A stretch of DNA of 13,559 bases from CAZCCC01 sp964535715 (GTDB lineage: Bacteria; Patescibacteriota; Patescibacteriia; Buchananbacterales; UBA6539): the NCBI GenBank assembly GCA_964535715.1, contig CAZHUO010000031.1, forward strand, positions 1 to 13,559, written 5' to 3'. Under the pieces are notes generated by a model, which saw only the letters and a program-made list of their open reading frames with translations, was not told the origin of the DNA and made no database searches. Made by a program: the position numbers and the translations under genes. This document shows positions 1 to 6,982 of this stretch, piece by piece (within the stretch, counting starts at the first letter, position 1; each line of letters begins with the position of its first letter).

Positions 1-104
1 AAACGCCCGCCCAAATCTTAACAAAGTGTTGCCAAGGTATTGGATAGAAAACGTTTGTAAAAAATATCTAAATTTAGTCATTATATACCTTCGAGTTTTC
101 ACGT

Positions 105-146
105 CTAAACCTGTTACCTAAAATCTATAACCTATAACCTAATAAC
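105..146 (+). repeat. heptanucleotide tandem array upstream of ddl
   Basis: Imperfect 7-nt units beginning with CT follow one another: CTGTTAC (111), CTAAAAT (118), CTATAAC (125 and 132) and an 8-nt CTAATAAC (139). A 6-nt CTAAAC at 105 starts the run. The array ends 18 nt before the ddl ATG. The rest of positions 1-104 shows no supported gene. A frame open from 2 to 121 could be the tail of an upstream gene, but I do not recognise it. Confidence 0.7.
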
Positions 147-164
147 TATCTACTAAAATAAAAT

Positions 165-1244
165 ATGCCTAATAAAAGAAAACTAAAAATCGGCGTAGTC
201 TTTGGCGGTCGTTCAGGCGAACATGAGGTATCAATTGTATCCGCTCAGTCGGTTATTGCTGCATTAGATAAGAAGAAATATCAAATTATTCCAATTGGTG
301 TCACTAAAAATGGTAATTGGATTATTAAAGATCCCATCAATTCATTAAAATCAGGTCAAGTTAAAGAAAAAGGAACAAAATTAATACCGGAGAAGATTCT
401 GAATCGCTGTGATGTAATTTTTCCGCTTATTCATGGATCGTACGGGGAAGACGGAACATTGCAGGGAATGCTGGAAATGGCAAATATTGCTTATGTTGGC
501 GGTGGAGTTTTGGCTTCAGCGGTTTGTATGGATAAAGTAATTCAAAAGCAATTAACCGACCAAGCTGGCTTGCCTAGTGTAAAGTACGATTGGTTTATGA
601 ATTCCGAATGGCAGAAAAAACGCCAAACCATTCTCATTCGCCTGAGTAGGGGATTAAAGTATCCGTTGTTTGTTAAACCGGCAAATTTAGGTTCAAGTGT
701 CGGCATCAGCAAATGCCATAATAAAAAAAAATTGATTTCAGGAATAAACGAAGCGGCAAAATATGATAAAAAAATAATTGTTGAGCAGGGGATAGAAGAT
801 ATTTATGAAATTGAAGTGGCGGTTTTGGGCAATGACAGTCCCAAAGCGTCAGTCCCGGGAGAGATAATTGCTTCAAATGAATTTTATGATTACGATGCAA
901 AATATGTCGATGGCAAGTCCCAGGCGATAATTCCGGCTAAGCTTCCCAAAAATGTAATTAGGCAGATTCAAGATATTGCTATTAAGGCATTTATAGTTCT
1001 TAATCTGTCAGGAATGGCCCGCATTGATTTTTTAGTAAAGAAGTCAAACTATAAAATTTATTTAAATGAAGTAAATACCGTTCCCGGTTTTACCGCAATT
1101 TCAATGTATCCAAAGCTTTGGAAGGCATCAAGACTGTCTTATCCGAAATTGCTTGATAAATTAATTGAATTTGCACAGAGATGCCACAAAGAAAAAAATA
1201 GTTTATCTACATCATACCAGCCAAAGCAGGATTGGTATAAATAG
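165..1244 (+). CDS. ddl: D-alanine--D-alanine ligase
   Basis: Cytoplasmic ATP-grasp enzyme that joins two D-alanines for the peptidoglycan precursor. The 359 residues match the family length. The N-terminal GGRSGEHEVS motif is at residues 14-23, HGSYGEDGTLQG at 90-101 and the SAVCMDK segment at 118-124. The ATP-binding KPANLGSSVG loop is at 171-180, the omega-loop YDYDAKY at 241-247, and the metal/substrate motif LNEVNTVPGFT at 300-310. The loop tyrosines fit D-Ala as acceptor rather than the D-lactate type; this is inference from motif knowledge. The ATG at 165 gives the normal N terminus. No Shine-Dalgarno site is visible; a 7-nt repeat array lies upstream, and TAAAAT 5 nt before the ATG could be a weak -10. 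The ftsQ-like gene follows after 37 nt, the common ddl-ftsQ order of division clusters. Confidence 0.97.
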   Translation: MPNKRKLKIGVVFGGRSGEHEVSIVSAQSVIAALDKKKYQIIPIGVTKNGNWIIKDPINSLKSGQVKEKGTKLIPEKILNRCDVIFPLIHGSYGEDGTLQGMLEMANIAYVGGGVLASAVCMDKVIQKQLTDQAGLPSVKYDWFMNSEWQKKRQTILIRLSRGLKYPLFVKPANLGSSVGISKCHNKKKLISGINEAAKYDKKIIVEQGIEDIYEIEVAVLGNDSPKASVPGEIIASNEFYDYDAKYVDGKSQAIIPAKLPKNVIRQIQDIAIKAFIVLNLSGMARIDFLVKKSNYKIYLNEVNTVPGFTAISMYPKLWKASRLSYPKLLDKLIEFAQRCHKEKNSLSTSYQPKQDWYK

Positions 1245-1259
1245 ATTGTAGAAGTTTGA

Positions 1260-1280
1260 CTAAAAGCTAAAAGCTAAAAT
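1260..1280 (+). repeat. heptanucleotide tandem array before ftsQ start
   Basis: Two copies of CTAAAAG (1260 and 1267) followed by CTAAAAT (1274) occupy the ddl-ftsQ gap and end one base before the GTG start. The unit CTAAAAT is also present in the array upstream of ddl. It replaces any Shine-Dalgarno sequence. Confidence 0.75.
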
Positions 1281-1281
1281 T

Positions 1282-2145
1282 GTGAGGTACCGCAAACGTG
1301 ATTATCAAAGAAAAAGCTTTAAAAATCCTTTTTTTCCAAAAAAAGGTACTGCAAAGAAAAAGATAAAAATTTTTTTCTTTATTGTTTTTTTTGTGTTTTT
1401 TGCTTTTAGTCTTTATTATTTGAATATTACGGATTTTTTAAAAATTAAAAATATTGAAATATCGGGCAATGAGAAAATTTCAAGCAAGCAGATTAGATAC
1501 GCGGTAGAAAACCAAATGACACAGCACAGATGGCTTATATTTAAGCAACACAATGTTTTATTTTTCAATAAGTCAAGACTGAAAAAGGAATTGGAAAATA
1601 ATTATGCATTAGAAAAAATTAGAATTGAAAAAAGCTTGTTTTCAGGCATTAAGGTGGAAGTAAAAGAAAAGACTTTTTCTGCAATAATGTCATGCCTTAA
1701 CAGCTATTATTATCTGGATTACAGCGGAATTGCGGTAAAAAAAATTGATTTTAGCGATGTAGTCATACAACAACAGGAAAATAATACCGAAGTCATTAGG
1801 CCACAAATAAATCTTGGCGAATATCCTTTGATATATAACCAAAATAATGAAGAGATTAAAATTGGCGAGGCGGCAACATCAAATAAAATAATAGAGCTTA
1901 TTTTAAATCTTAATGAGGAGTTTGAAAATGCGGATTTTAGCATTTCACATTACGAAATTGCCAATAGCTATGCTAAAGATATCACTTTAGTGACAAAAGA
2001 GGGTTTTAAAGTGAATTTTAGCACTGAAAAACAGGCTAGTGATCAGGCAGAGCTTTTATCATATATTTTGGATCAGAAGGTTGAAAACAGGGATAAACTG
2101 CAATATATTGATTTGCGTTTTGAAGAAAAAATTTTTTATAAGTAG
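1282..2145 (+). CDS. ftsQ: FtsQ/DivIB-like division protein with POTRA domain
   Basis: Predicted bitopic inner-membrane protein of the divisome, where FtsQ/DivIB proteins link FtsB/FtsL to the septal synthases. The 287 residues show a very basic cytoplasmic tail (about 1-28), one Phe-rich transmembrane helix (about 29-48), then a POTRA-like module (about 53-125) starting with the typical 'IKNIEISGNEKIS' stretch. An extracytoplasmic beta domain with little conserved sequence follows. The start is GTG at 1282, which gives the basic N terminus; it has no Shine-Dalgarno site and sits directly after a 7-nt repeat array. Position behind ddl supports the call, since FtsQ itself is weakly conserved. 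ftsA and ftsZ do not follow in this window. No terminator is visible after the stop. Confidence 0.85.
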   Translation: MRYRKRDYQRKSFKNPFFPKKGTAKKKIKIFFFIVFFVFFAFSLYYLNITDFLKIKNIEISGNEKISSKQIRYAVENQMTQHRWLIFKQHNVLFFNKSRLKKELENNYALEKIRIEKSLFSGIKVEVKEKTFSAIMSCLNSYYYLDYSGIAVKKIDFSDVVIQQQENNTEVIRPQINLGEYPLIYNQNNEEIKIGEAATSNKIIELILNLNEEFENADFSISHYEIANSYAKDITLVTKEGFKVNFSTEKQASDQAELLSYILDQKVENRDKLQYIDLRFEEKIFYK

Positions 2146-2731
2146 TTTAAAATAATATTTATGCGTCGTAAAATATATAGGGCAGGGAAGTGGCAGTGTG
2201 AAAGTAGGGAAATGATTTAATTGAAATTTAAACTAGCTTATAATAATTAAAGTATTCATCGGCATTAAAAAATACAATTTTTTAATGTTTTTTTGATACC
2301 CATAACCCTTCAATGTCTAAAATTTTTTTTCATTTATTTTTTATTTTGGTACTTTGATACCTAAAATGATTTTTTTGGTAAAAATAATTATTAAATAAAA
2401 CGGCATTAATGTCTCGTAATGTCCGAAATTAAATATTTAGGCCTTAAATCTATTGTTTTAAGAGGTATAATAGATCAAAAGCTTAGTTTGTACTTTAATA
2501 AACTTGTTTAATGGATTAGTTTAAAGGCGTATTTACTATAACGGAATGCATTGATGTTATTATATTACTATGTGTCGTATAAGATATATTGTGCGACTCT
2601 TAATTATCTTTAAAACTTACATTTTATAGCTATTTATAGTTGTTCCCTTTTTTTCTCGCATCAAAATAGTAATACTATTTATTTATTTACGTCTTATTAT
2701 TTGCCATCTATCAATTAAAATTTATTTTCTA
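2146..2731. other. AT-rich intergenic region without a supported gene
   Basis: No convincing gene on either strand. A 19-codon frame starts at 2161 and is probably chance. Items seen: a G-rich cluster with repeated GGG/TGG/GTG at 2179-2211; the 9-mer CGGCATTAA at 2260 and 2401; the 9-mer TTTGATACC at 2292 and 2353; and a 17-nt near-perfect palindrome at 2664-2680 (8-nt arms AAATAGTA/TACTATTT, 1-nt centre), which is operator-like and lies about 50 nt upstream of the -35 of the next promoter. Confidence 0.6.
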
Positions 2732-2760
2732 TTGACAAAAATATTTTTTTAACTTATAAT
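2732..2760 (+). promoter_or_regulatory. consensus sigma-70 promoter of structured RNA
   Basis: A perfect -35 TTGACA (2732-2737) and a perfect -10 TATAAT (2755-2760) are separated by the ideal 17 bp. Predicted transcription start is about 2767. This is the best match to the consensus in the window and it does not point at a long reading frame. Confidence 0.85.
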
Positions 2761-2943
2761 TTAGTGTCAATTGTTCATTATAAGCTTAATAAATCGCCCT
2801 TCCCTACTTTTCGGCTTATACCGGAAACTATGGGAGGGCGATTGCATAAATAATTTGCATAAACAGGCTTAGTCGACCTGCTTAAGTGCCACTCCTTCTA
2901 AATATTAGCCTTGACGGTTATGTATCATGCTTTGAGGTCAGGA

Positions 2944-3081
2944 GTGACACTGGTGGTCGGTTTAGCCGTACTGCAAATGTTTCTCCCTGATTTGAGTGGC
3001 AAGTTGGTTGAGTTAATCACCTCGGTGATTGATGTTATGCTTTTGGCTTTAAGCCAAGCGACAACCACTTTGCCCTCATAG
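2944..3081 (+). CDS. possible small hydrophobic protein inside the structured RNA
   Basis: A frame of 45 residues starts at GTG 2944, with GAGG 6 nt upstream as ribosome site. An ATG at 2920 in the same frame would give 53 residues. The peptide is hydrophobic: a short membrane-like stretch (about residues 3-15), then an amphipathic or hydrophobic helix (about 18-38), with few charges and a TTTLPS end. The GTG and its Shine-Dalgarno bases are paired with 2885-2896 in the predicted RNA, so translation would be repressed by default. Size, hydrophobicity and a masked ribosome site resemble type I toxins or leader peptides, but this is inference only. Its GC-rich third positions differ from neighbouring genes and may simply reflect the RNA structure. 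A chance open frame in a non-coding RNA is the main alternative. Confidence 0.33.
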   Translation: MTLVVGLAVLQMFLPDLSGKLVELITSVIDVMLLALSQATTTLPS

Positions 3082-3086
3082 AATTT

Positions 3087-3123
3087 AAAAAAAGGCTTTT
3101 GGATTTTTCCGAGGCCTTTTTTT
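3087..3123 (+). terminator. intrinsic terminator, bidirectional
   Basis: GGC (3094-3096) pairs with GCC (3114-3116), flanked by a 7-A run (3087-3093) matching a 7-T run (3117-3123). Inner pairs include GG/CC at 3101-3102 and 3109-3110. It ends the structured RNA and, read on the other strand, would also serve the sdpI-like gene whose stop is at 3143. Confidence 0.8.
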
Positions 3124-3142
3124 ATAATTGTTAATTGCGTTG

Positions 3143-3808
3143 CTATTTATTTTTTTCAATTTTTTTATATAAAAAGTAAGAATAAATCATCGGAATTAGG
3201 CTAACGGAAATTGTTCCAATCAGAAATAAGACCCAAAAGTAGGTAGCAGGCAAAAATGTGCCAAAAATTAAAAATGTCCCAAGTAGCATAAACAATTTAC
3301 CGCCTAGGCGATGGGTTTTATTCCAAACCTGCTCATTAGATAATGTCCATGGCGTACGTATGCCCATAAACCAATTGGTTTTTATTTTTCCCATATAGTT
3401 TCCCAGTACAACAAATAAAACGCCAATGACCGTCGGAACAAAGACAGATACCGGTAAATCATACCCTAAACCGGCTAAACCGACATAAAAATAAATAATT
3501 GTCATTACTGAAATCATAAGGCCTTTAAAAATATGATAAATTTTGGTAAATTCGGCATAGCGATCCTTTTTTGGGTCAAGATAAGGAAAAATTAAAAATA
3601 AAAGGTACATTAATAAATTTAAAAGAGGAAAGAAAAAAGCGGCAAAGGCTTTATTTGACCAGCCATCAACTTCTCCCTTGTAATTCCAATGGGTGGCAAC
3701 TTTATCGGGAAAGTTTGCATAAAAATAAAAACTGGCGATTATACTCAGAACAATAAAAATTATCGGAATAATTTCGGTTTTAATCGTTGATTTGATTGGA
3801 TTCTTCAT
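3143..3808 (-). CDS. sdpI: SdpI-like integral membrane immunity protein
   Basis: The protein has an N-terminal DUF1648-type region ('FPDKVATHWNYKGEVDGWSNK') and a C-terminal SdpI signature ('NWFMGIRTPWTLSNEQVWNKTH'), with about six hydrophobic segments over 221 residues. In Bacillus subtilis, SdpI protects against the SdpC toxin and holds the repressor SdpR at the membrane; applying that role here is inference. I chose the ATG at 3808 over the open frame reaching 3850. It begins one base after the stop of the ArsR-type gene and puts the first membrane helix near the N terminus, while the longer form would overlap that gene. The one-base gap suggests termination-reinitiation. The usual toxin genes sdpABC are absent. 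The bidirectional terminator at 3087-3123 lies just downstream. Confidence 0.88.
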   Translation of the reverse strand: MKNPIKSTIKTEIIPIIFIVLSIIASFYFYANFPDKVATHWNYKGEVDGWSNKAFAAFFFPLLNLLMYLLFLIFPYLDPKKDRYAEFTKIYHIFKGLMISVMTIIYFYVGLAGLGYDLPVSVFVPTVIGVLFVVLGNYMGKIKTNWFMGIRTPWTLSNEQVWNKTHRLGGKLFMLLGTFLIFGTFLPATYFWVLFLIGTISVSLIPMIYSYFLYKKIEKNK

Positions 3809-3809
3809 A

Positions 3810-4100
3810 TTATTTATTATTTTTTTTATTAAAAAAGCTATATAAATCATTGGCTATTTCTTCAAAAACGCTTAAATTCAGAGAATATATTATTTGTTGT
3901 CCTCTTCTTTGTGTTGAAACCAGGCCGGCATTTTTTAGAATTGTTAAATGGTGAGAAAGTGATGGTAAAGTAATATCAAAATTCACGGCAATCTTATTTA
4001 CCGAAAGATCATTTTTTTTTAGTAATTCAAGTATTTTTCTCCTTGTTGGATCTGCTAAAGCGGAAAATGTATTATTCAGGCTCATATTTTTTAAATCCAT
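3810..4100 (-). CDS. sdpR: ArsR-family repressor, SdpR-like
   Basis: A winged helix-turn-helix regulator of 96 residues. It carries the family hallmark 'NTFSALADPTRRKILELL' at about residues 9-26, a recognition helix around 'ITLPSLSHHLTILKNAGLV', and a wing with 'RRGQQIIYSL'. No metal-binding cysteines of the ArsR/SmtB metal sensors are present, which fits the SdpR branch. It is the first gene of a two-gene unit with the SdpI-like protein, the arrangement of autoregulated sdpRI operons. The start is ATG 4100; an internal ATG at 4085 is equally close to the family N terminus. No Shine-Dalgarno site is visible. The promoter upstream is overlapped by palindromes, so autorepression is likely. Confidence 0.92.
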   Translation of the reverse strand: MDLKNMSLNNTFSALADPTRRKILELLKKNDLSVNKIAVNFDITLPSLSHHLTILKNAGLVSTQRRGQQIIYSLNLSVFEEIANDLYSFFNKKNNK

Positions 4101-4105
4101 TTATT

Positions 4106-4167
4106 TTTAGATATTTAGGCAACTATCTAAATATTATATCAAAAAAATATATAAGTCAAAATGACTT
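4106..4167 (-). promoter_or_regulatory. sdpR promoter with overlapping operator palindromes
   Basis: On the minus strand, TTGACT (4159-4154) and TATAAT (4138-4133) form a promoter with a short 15-bp spacer. TTTAGATA (4106-4113) and TATCTAAA (4124-4131) are perfect inverted arms with a 10-nt gap, covering the predicted start site. TATTTAG (4112-4118) and CTAAATA (4127-4133) form a second interleaved pair. AAGTCA-AAA-TGACTT (4153-4167) is a third palindrome over the -35. The positions fit repression by the SdpR-like product. Confidence 0.65.
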
Positions 4168-4187
4168 GTCCACAAATAAAAAAATCA

Positions 4188-5438
4188 TTAAATAGAAGGC
4201 AAATATTCCAAGGGATTTACCGGAATACCATTAAGCCTGACCTCAAAGTGAAGATGAGGCCCAGTACTTAAATTGCCGGCACCCTTGGTACCCGGTGCTC
4301 CCCCGCTTAAGCCTATTGCTTGGCCTTTGTTTACAAATTCATCTTCTGAAACATAAACTGCCGAAGTATGGCCATAAACAGTTGCTAGTCCGTCATTATG
4401 TATCAGCATTATGTATGCATAGCTTTTATCGCCATTGAATTTAACTTTTGCAACATAACCTGATTCAGCCGCTTTTATTGTCGTCCCCTGCGCCGCTCTG
4501 ACGTCAATTGCCGGATGCTCAAATATATGGCGAAAAGGATAATCCGGATCGTGAAAATAGGCGGTAATTCCCCTATCGGGACTTACCGGCCACGAAATTC
4601 TGGCCGGACCAAATTCATTGAATCTATCTTTTGTTTCCCTCTCCTCAAGCTTAGTGCGGATTGTCTTTTCCAGGCTGGTAATTTCCGAGTTTATTTGCTG
4701 TTGTTCAATTTGAAGCTGGTAAAGGTAATTTTGGTATTGTCTTTCAGTAAGACGTGTCTGTACAAGCAGTATTTCCTTGCCGGAATTTTTTTCATCTAAA
4801 TCCATTTTTTGGAGTTGCAGCTGGTTTTTCAGTTCTTCTTCCTGCTTTATTTTTTCTTCTAGGCTATTTTTTTGGGCTTGCAGCTCATTTTTTGCGATTT
4901 TAAACTTTTCCAATGAATCTTTTAAATCGCTATGGATTTTTTCGGTATATTTCAGCTGGTCAAAAAAATCTGAGAAAGACTCATTTGTCAAAATAATTTC
5001 CAAATAGCTGACCTTATCGTTTTTGTTTATCAGCCTGACATAAGTTCCGAGCTTTTCCATATTATCTGAAATCTTTTTTTCAATATTTTCAATTTCTACG
5101 TTAAGGCTTTGTATTTCCAGATTTGCCTGTTCGATTTTTTTTTCGGTTGCCTGCATGTCCAAATTTATTTTTTCAATCTGATTTTCCAAAATTGCAATTT
5201 GATTTTTTAGGCTTTTTGCCTCGCCCTGCATTGATTTTATTTTTGAATTATATGAATCTATCTGTTTTTGCAGGTCTTCAATTTCTTTTTTCCTATCAGA
5301 TATTCGGCTATTTAGATCGATAATTTCGTCAGAAGCAAAAATAGGCAGCGTAAAAAAAACAGCCATAATAAAACTCATTATCAGGGCTAATCCTAATATT
5401 TTTGCAAATTTTATTTTTGTTTTTTTATTTTTGTCCAT
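4188..5438 (-). CDS. secreted coiled-coil M23 peptidase (EnvC/NlpD-like)
   Basis: Predicted exported peptidoglycan endopeptidase of 416 residues. A signal peptide covers about 1-35 (Lys-rich start, hydrophobic core, cut near 'IFAS-DE'). A long Gln/Glu/Lys/Leu-rich coiled coil runs from about 38 to 275. A LytM/M23 domain (about 290-405) follows. The zinc and catalytic residues are all present: H308 and D312 in HPAID, H357 in YGH, and H395 and H397 in HLH. The protein is therefore likely active itself, unlike EnvC, whose domain is degenerate and works as an amidase activator. Such coiled-coil M23 proteins act in cell separation; that role here is inference. gltX lies 48 nt upstream on the same strand. 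An extended -10 placed 7 nt before the ATG suggests a separate leaderless transcript. Confidence 0.93.
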   Translation of the reverse strand: MDKNKKTKIKFAKILGLALIMSFIMAVFFTLPIFASDEIIDLNSRISDRKKEIEDLQKQIDSYNSKIKSMQGEAKSLKNQIAILENQIEKINLDMQATEKKIEQANLEIQSLNVEIENIEKKISDNMEKLGTYVRLINKNDKVSYLEIILTNESFSDFFDQLKYTEKIHSDLKDSLEKFKIAKNELQAQKNSLEEKIKQEEELKNQLQLQKMDLDEKNSGKEILLVQTRLTERQYQNYLYQLQIEQQQINSEITSLEKTIRTKLEERETKDRFNEFGPARISWPVSPDRGITAYFHDPDYPFRHIFEHPAIDVRAAQGTTIKAAESGYVAKVKFNGDKSYAYIMLIHNDGLATVYGHTSAVYVSEDEFVNKGQAIGLSGGAPGTKGAGNLSTGPHLHFEVRLNGIPVNPLEYLPSI

Positions 5439-5454
5439 TAGTTTTATTATACCA
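5439..5454 (-). promoter_or_regulatory. extended -10 promoter, leaderless, for M23 gene
   Basis: On the minus strand TGG-TATAAT (TATAAT at 5451-5446) is followed by 7 nt and the ATG at 5438. Transcription would begin at or next to the start codon. No good -35 is seen. Confidence 0.6.
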
Positions 5455-5486
5455 CAAAAAACCGAATATTAAATTTACCTTATAAT

Positions 5487-6932
5487 CTAATTGATATTTT
5501 TTTTCAGCAATTCAGCAGCTTTTACGATTCTTTTCAGGCTTTTTTCTTTGCCAAGAATATCCGCAACTTCAAACGGAGGTGGTGATTTTTCCATGCCGGT
5601 TAGGGCTACTCGCATCGGCCAAAGAACTTCCCCGTTGTTCAAATCATTTTTTACGATAAATTCGCTTATTTTTTCTTTAATAATTTCTGTTTTCCACTCG
5701 CTAGTTTTGTAATTTTTTATTTCTTCATAAAGCAACTCTAAACATTTTAAAGTGTTTTTGGCGCTTGATTTTTTCCAAATTAAAATTTTCGGATCATAAT
5801 AAAAATCATCATTAAAGAAAAATCGAATATTTTCCCCGATTTCGCTTAACTTATTGATTCTTTCTTGCTCTAAAATATATATTTTTTCCAAACTTATCCC
5901 CTCTTGAATTTTCGAGACGTTATTTTTTAAAAAAGGTTCAGCCAATTTTTGGAATTCTTTCAAACTTAGTTTTTTTATATATTCCGAATTAAGCCAGTCA
6001 AGCTTTTGGGTATTGAATATTGCTCCGCTTTTGTGAACTTTATCTAATGAAAATTCTTTTATCATCTCATCTAGCGTAAATATTTCTTTTTCATCTCCTG
6101 GATTCCAGCCTAAAAGAAGGACAAAATTTAGAAGAGCCTCTTTTAAATAACCTTTCTTTAAATAATCTTCAACAGCAACATCTCCCTGGCGTTTGGAAAG
6201 TTTGGAGCGGTCAGGATTTAACAGTAGCGGCAGATGAGCAAATTTGGGAATTTCCCAGCCGAATGCATCATAAAGCATTTTATGTTTTGGCGCTGATGGA
6301 AGCCATTCTTCGCCGCGAATAACGTGGGTAATTCCCATTTCATGATCGTCGACTATCGAAGCCAGGTGATAGGTAGGATATCCGTCGGATTTAATGATAA
6401 TTGGGTCATCTAATGTTTTATTATCAAAACTTACTTTGCCGCGGATTAAATCATTTAATTCCGTAATGCCGGTGTTTGAAACTTTAAATCTGATTACGTA
6501 TTTTCCATTTTCTTTATTTTTTTTAATTTCATTTTCGGTCAAATTTAAACAATGGCGGTCATATATTTGCGGCAGATTTGTTTGCTGATTAATTTTTCTT
6601 AAGTCTTCAAGCCTGTCTTTCGAACAAAAACAGTAGTACGCCTTTTTTTCAGCTACCAATTGTTCGGCAAATTTATTGTATATATCAAGCCTTTTTGACT
6701 GAATCATTACTTCTTTATTATTCCAGTCAATATCAAATTCTTTAAGAATTTTTTTTAAATTTTCTTCGGCTCCTTCAACCCTTCTCTCTTGATCCGTATC
6801 CTCAATTCTTAAATAAAATTTCCCTTTATTTTTTTTGGCAAATAAATAATTATATAAAGCAGTACGAAGACTCCCGACATGAAGATAACCGGTCGGACTT
6901 GGTGGAAAACGTGTTATAATTTTATTTGACAT
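5487..6932 (-). CDS. gltX: glutamyl-tRNA synthetase
   Basis: Class I aminoacyl-tRNA synthetase charging tRNA with glutamate in the cytoplasm. The 481 residues match bacterial GluRS. The ATP-site 'PSPTGYLHVG' (HIGH motif as HVGS) is at residues 11-21 and the KMSKS loop as KLSKR at 244-248. 'LRIEDTD' is at 41-47. C101, C103, Y124 and C128 lie where the zinc-binding insertion of many GluRS is found. The C-terminal anticodon-binding part is present and unbroken. The ATG at 6932 gives the normal short lead before the RFPPSPTG motif. A TATAAT sits directly against the ATG, too close to serve this start, so its promoter is unclear. In Patescibacteria this enzyme is often non-discriminating and works with an amidotransferase; nothing in the window tests that. 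Confidence 0.97.
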   Translation of the reverse strand: MSNKIITRFPPSPTGYLHVGSLRTALYNYLFAKKNKGKFYLRIEDTDQERRVEGAEENLKKILKEFDIDWNNKEVMIQSKRLDIYNKFAEQLVAEKKAYYCFCSKDRLEDLRKINQQTNLPQIYDRHCLNLTENEIKKNKENGKYVIRFKVSNTGITELNDLIRGKVSFDNKTLDDPIIIKSDGYPTYHLASIVDDHEMGITHVIRGEEWLPSAPKHKMLYDAFGWEIPKFAHLPLLLNPDRSKLSKRQGDVAVEDYLKKGYLKEALLNFVLLLGWNPGDEKEIFTLDEMIKEFSLDKVHKSGAIFNTQKLDWLNSEYIKKLSLKEFQKLAEPFLKNNVSKIQEGISLEKIYILEQERINKLSEIGENIRFFFNDDFYYDPKILIWKKSSAKNTLKCLELLYEEIKNYKTSEWKTEIIKEKISEFIVKNDLNNGEVLWPMRVALTGMEKSPPPFEVADILGKEKSLKRIVKAAELLKKNIN

Positions 6933-6953
6933 ATTATAATTATTTGATAAAAT
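6926..6953 (+). promoter_or_regulatory. promoter of the 120-codon orphan gene
   Basis: TTGACA (6926-6931) and TAAAAT (6948-6953) are 16 bp apart on the plus strand and overlap the first codons of the divergent gltX. Start of transcription would be about 6960, giving a leader of about 23 nt that includes the Shine-Dalgarno GGAGG at 6969-6973. Confidence 0.6.
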
Positions 6954-6982
6954 GATATTAATTAAAATGGAGGATTTGTACC

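Larger units (their letters stand above)
2767..3123 (+). ncRNA. structured RNA, about 350 nt, unknown family
   Basis: The unit lies between a consensus promoter and an intrinsic terminator and is clearly richer in GC than its surroundings. Paired segments seen by eye: 2792-2804 with 2832-2843 (12 bp, one bulge), capped by 2808-2814 with 2821-2827; 2864-2867 with 2877-2880; 2885-2896 with 2940-2951 (11 of 12 pairs); and 2994-3010 with 3062-3077. The last helix encloses two hairpins, 3015-3030 and 3043-3057, as a three-way junction. TTGCATAAA occurs twice (2842 and 2855). I found no signature of tmRNA, RNase P RNA, SRP RNA or 6S RNA, and no riboswitch motif I know. It may be a trans-acting RNA or a long leader for the small reading frame inside it. 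Confidence 0.68.

Noticed and set aside
706..900. Antisense frame within ddl
   Set aside because: It lies wholly inside a firmly identified gene and has no expression signals.
2179..2211. G-rich repeats resembling MraZ-binding boxes after ftsQ
   Set aside because: The GGG/TGG spacing is irregular (about 5, 6 and 15 nt) rather than the regular repeat of MraZ sites, and no mraZ gene follows.
2928..3100. Open frame on the minus strand across the structured RNA
   Set aside because: About 50 codons stay open but without a suitable start or ribosome site; it probably reflects the GC-richer, self-complementary sequence.
2767..3123. tmRNA, RNase P RNA, SRP RNA or 6S RNA
   Set aside because: The conserved ends and core motifs I know for these RNAs are absent on both strands, although the length alone would fit tmRNA or RNase P RNA.
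3809..3850. Longer N terminus for the SdpI-like protein
   Set aside because: It would overlap the sdpR-like gene by about 41 bp; the ATG at 3808 is one base after that gene's stop.
4515..5323. Three open frames on the plus strand opposite the M23 gene
   Set aside because: They are antisense shadows of the coiled-coil and peptidase coding sequence, with Phe/Ser-rich translations typical of such shadows.
6933..6938. TATAAT abutting the gltX ATG as its -10
   Set aside because: Transcription from it would start inside the gene, after the start codon.
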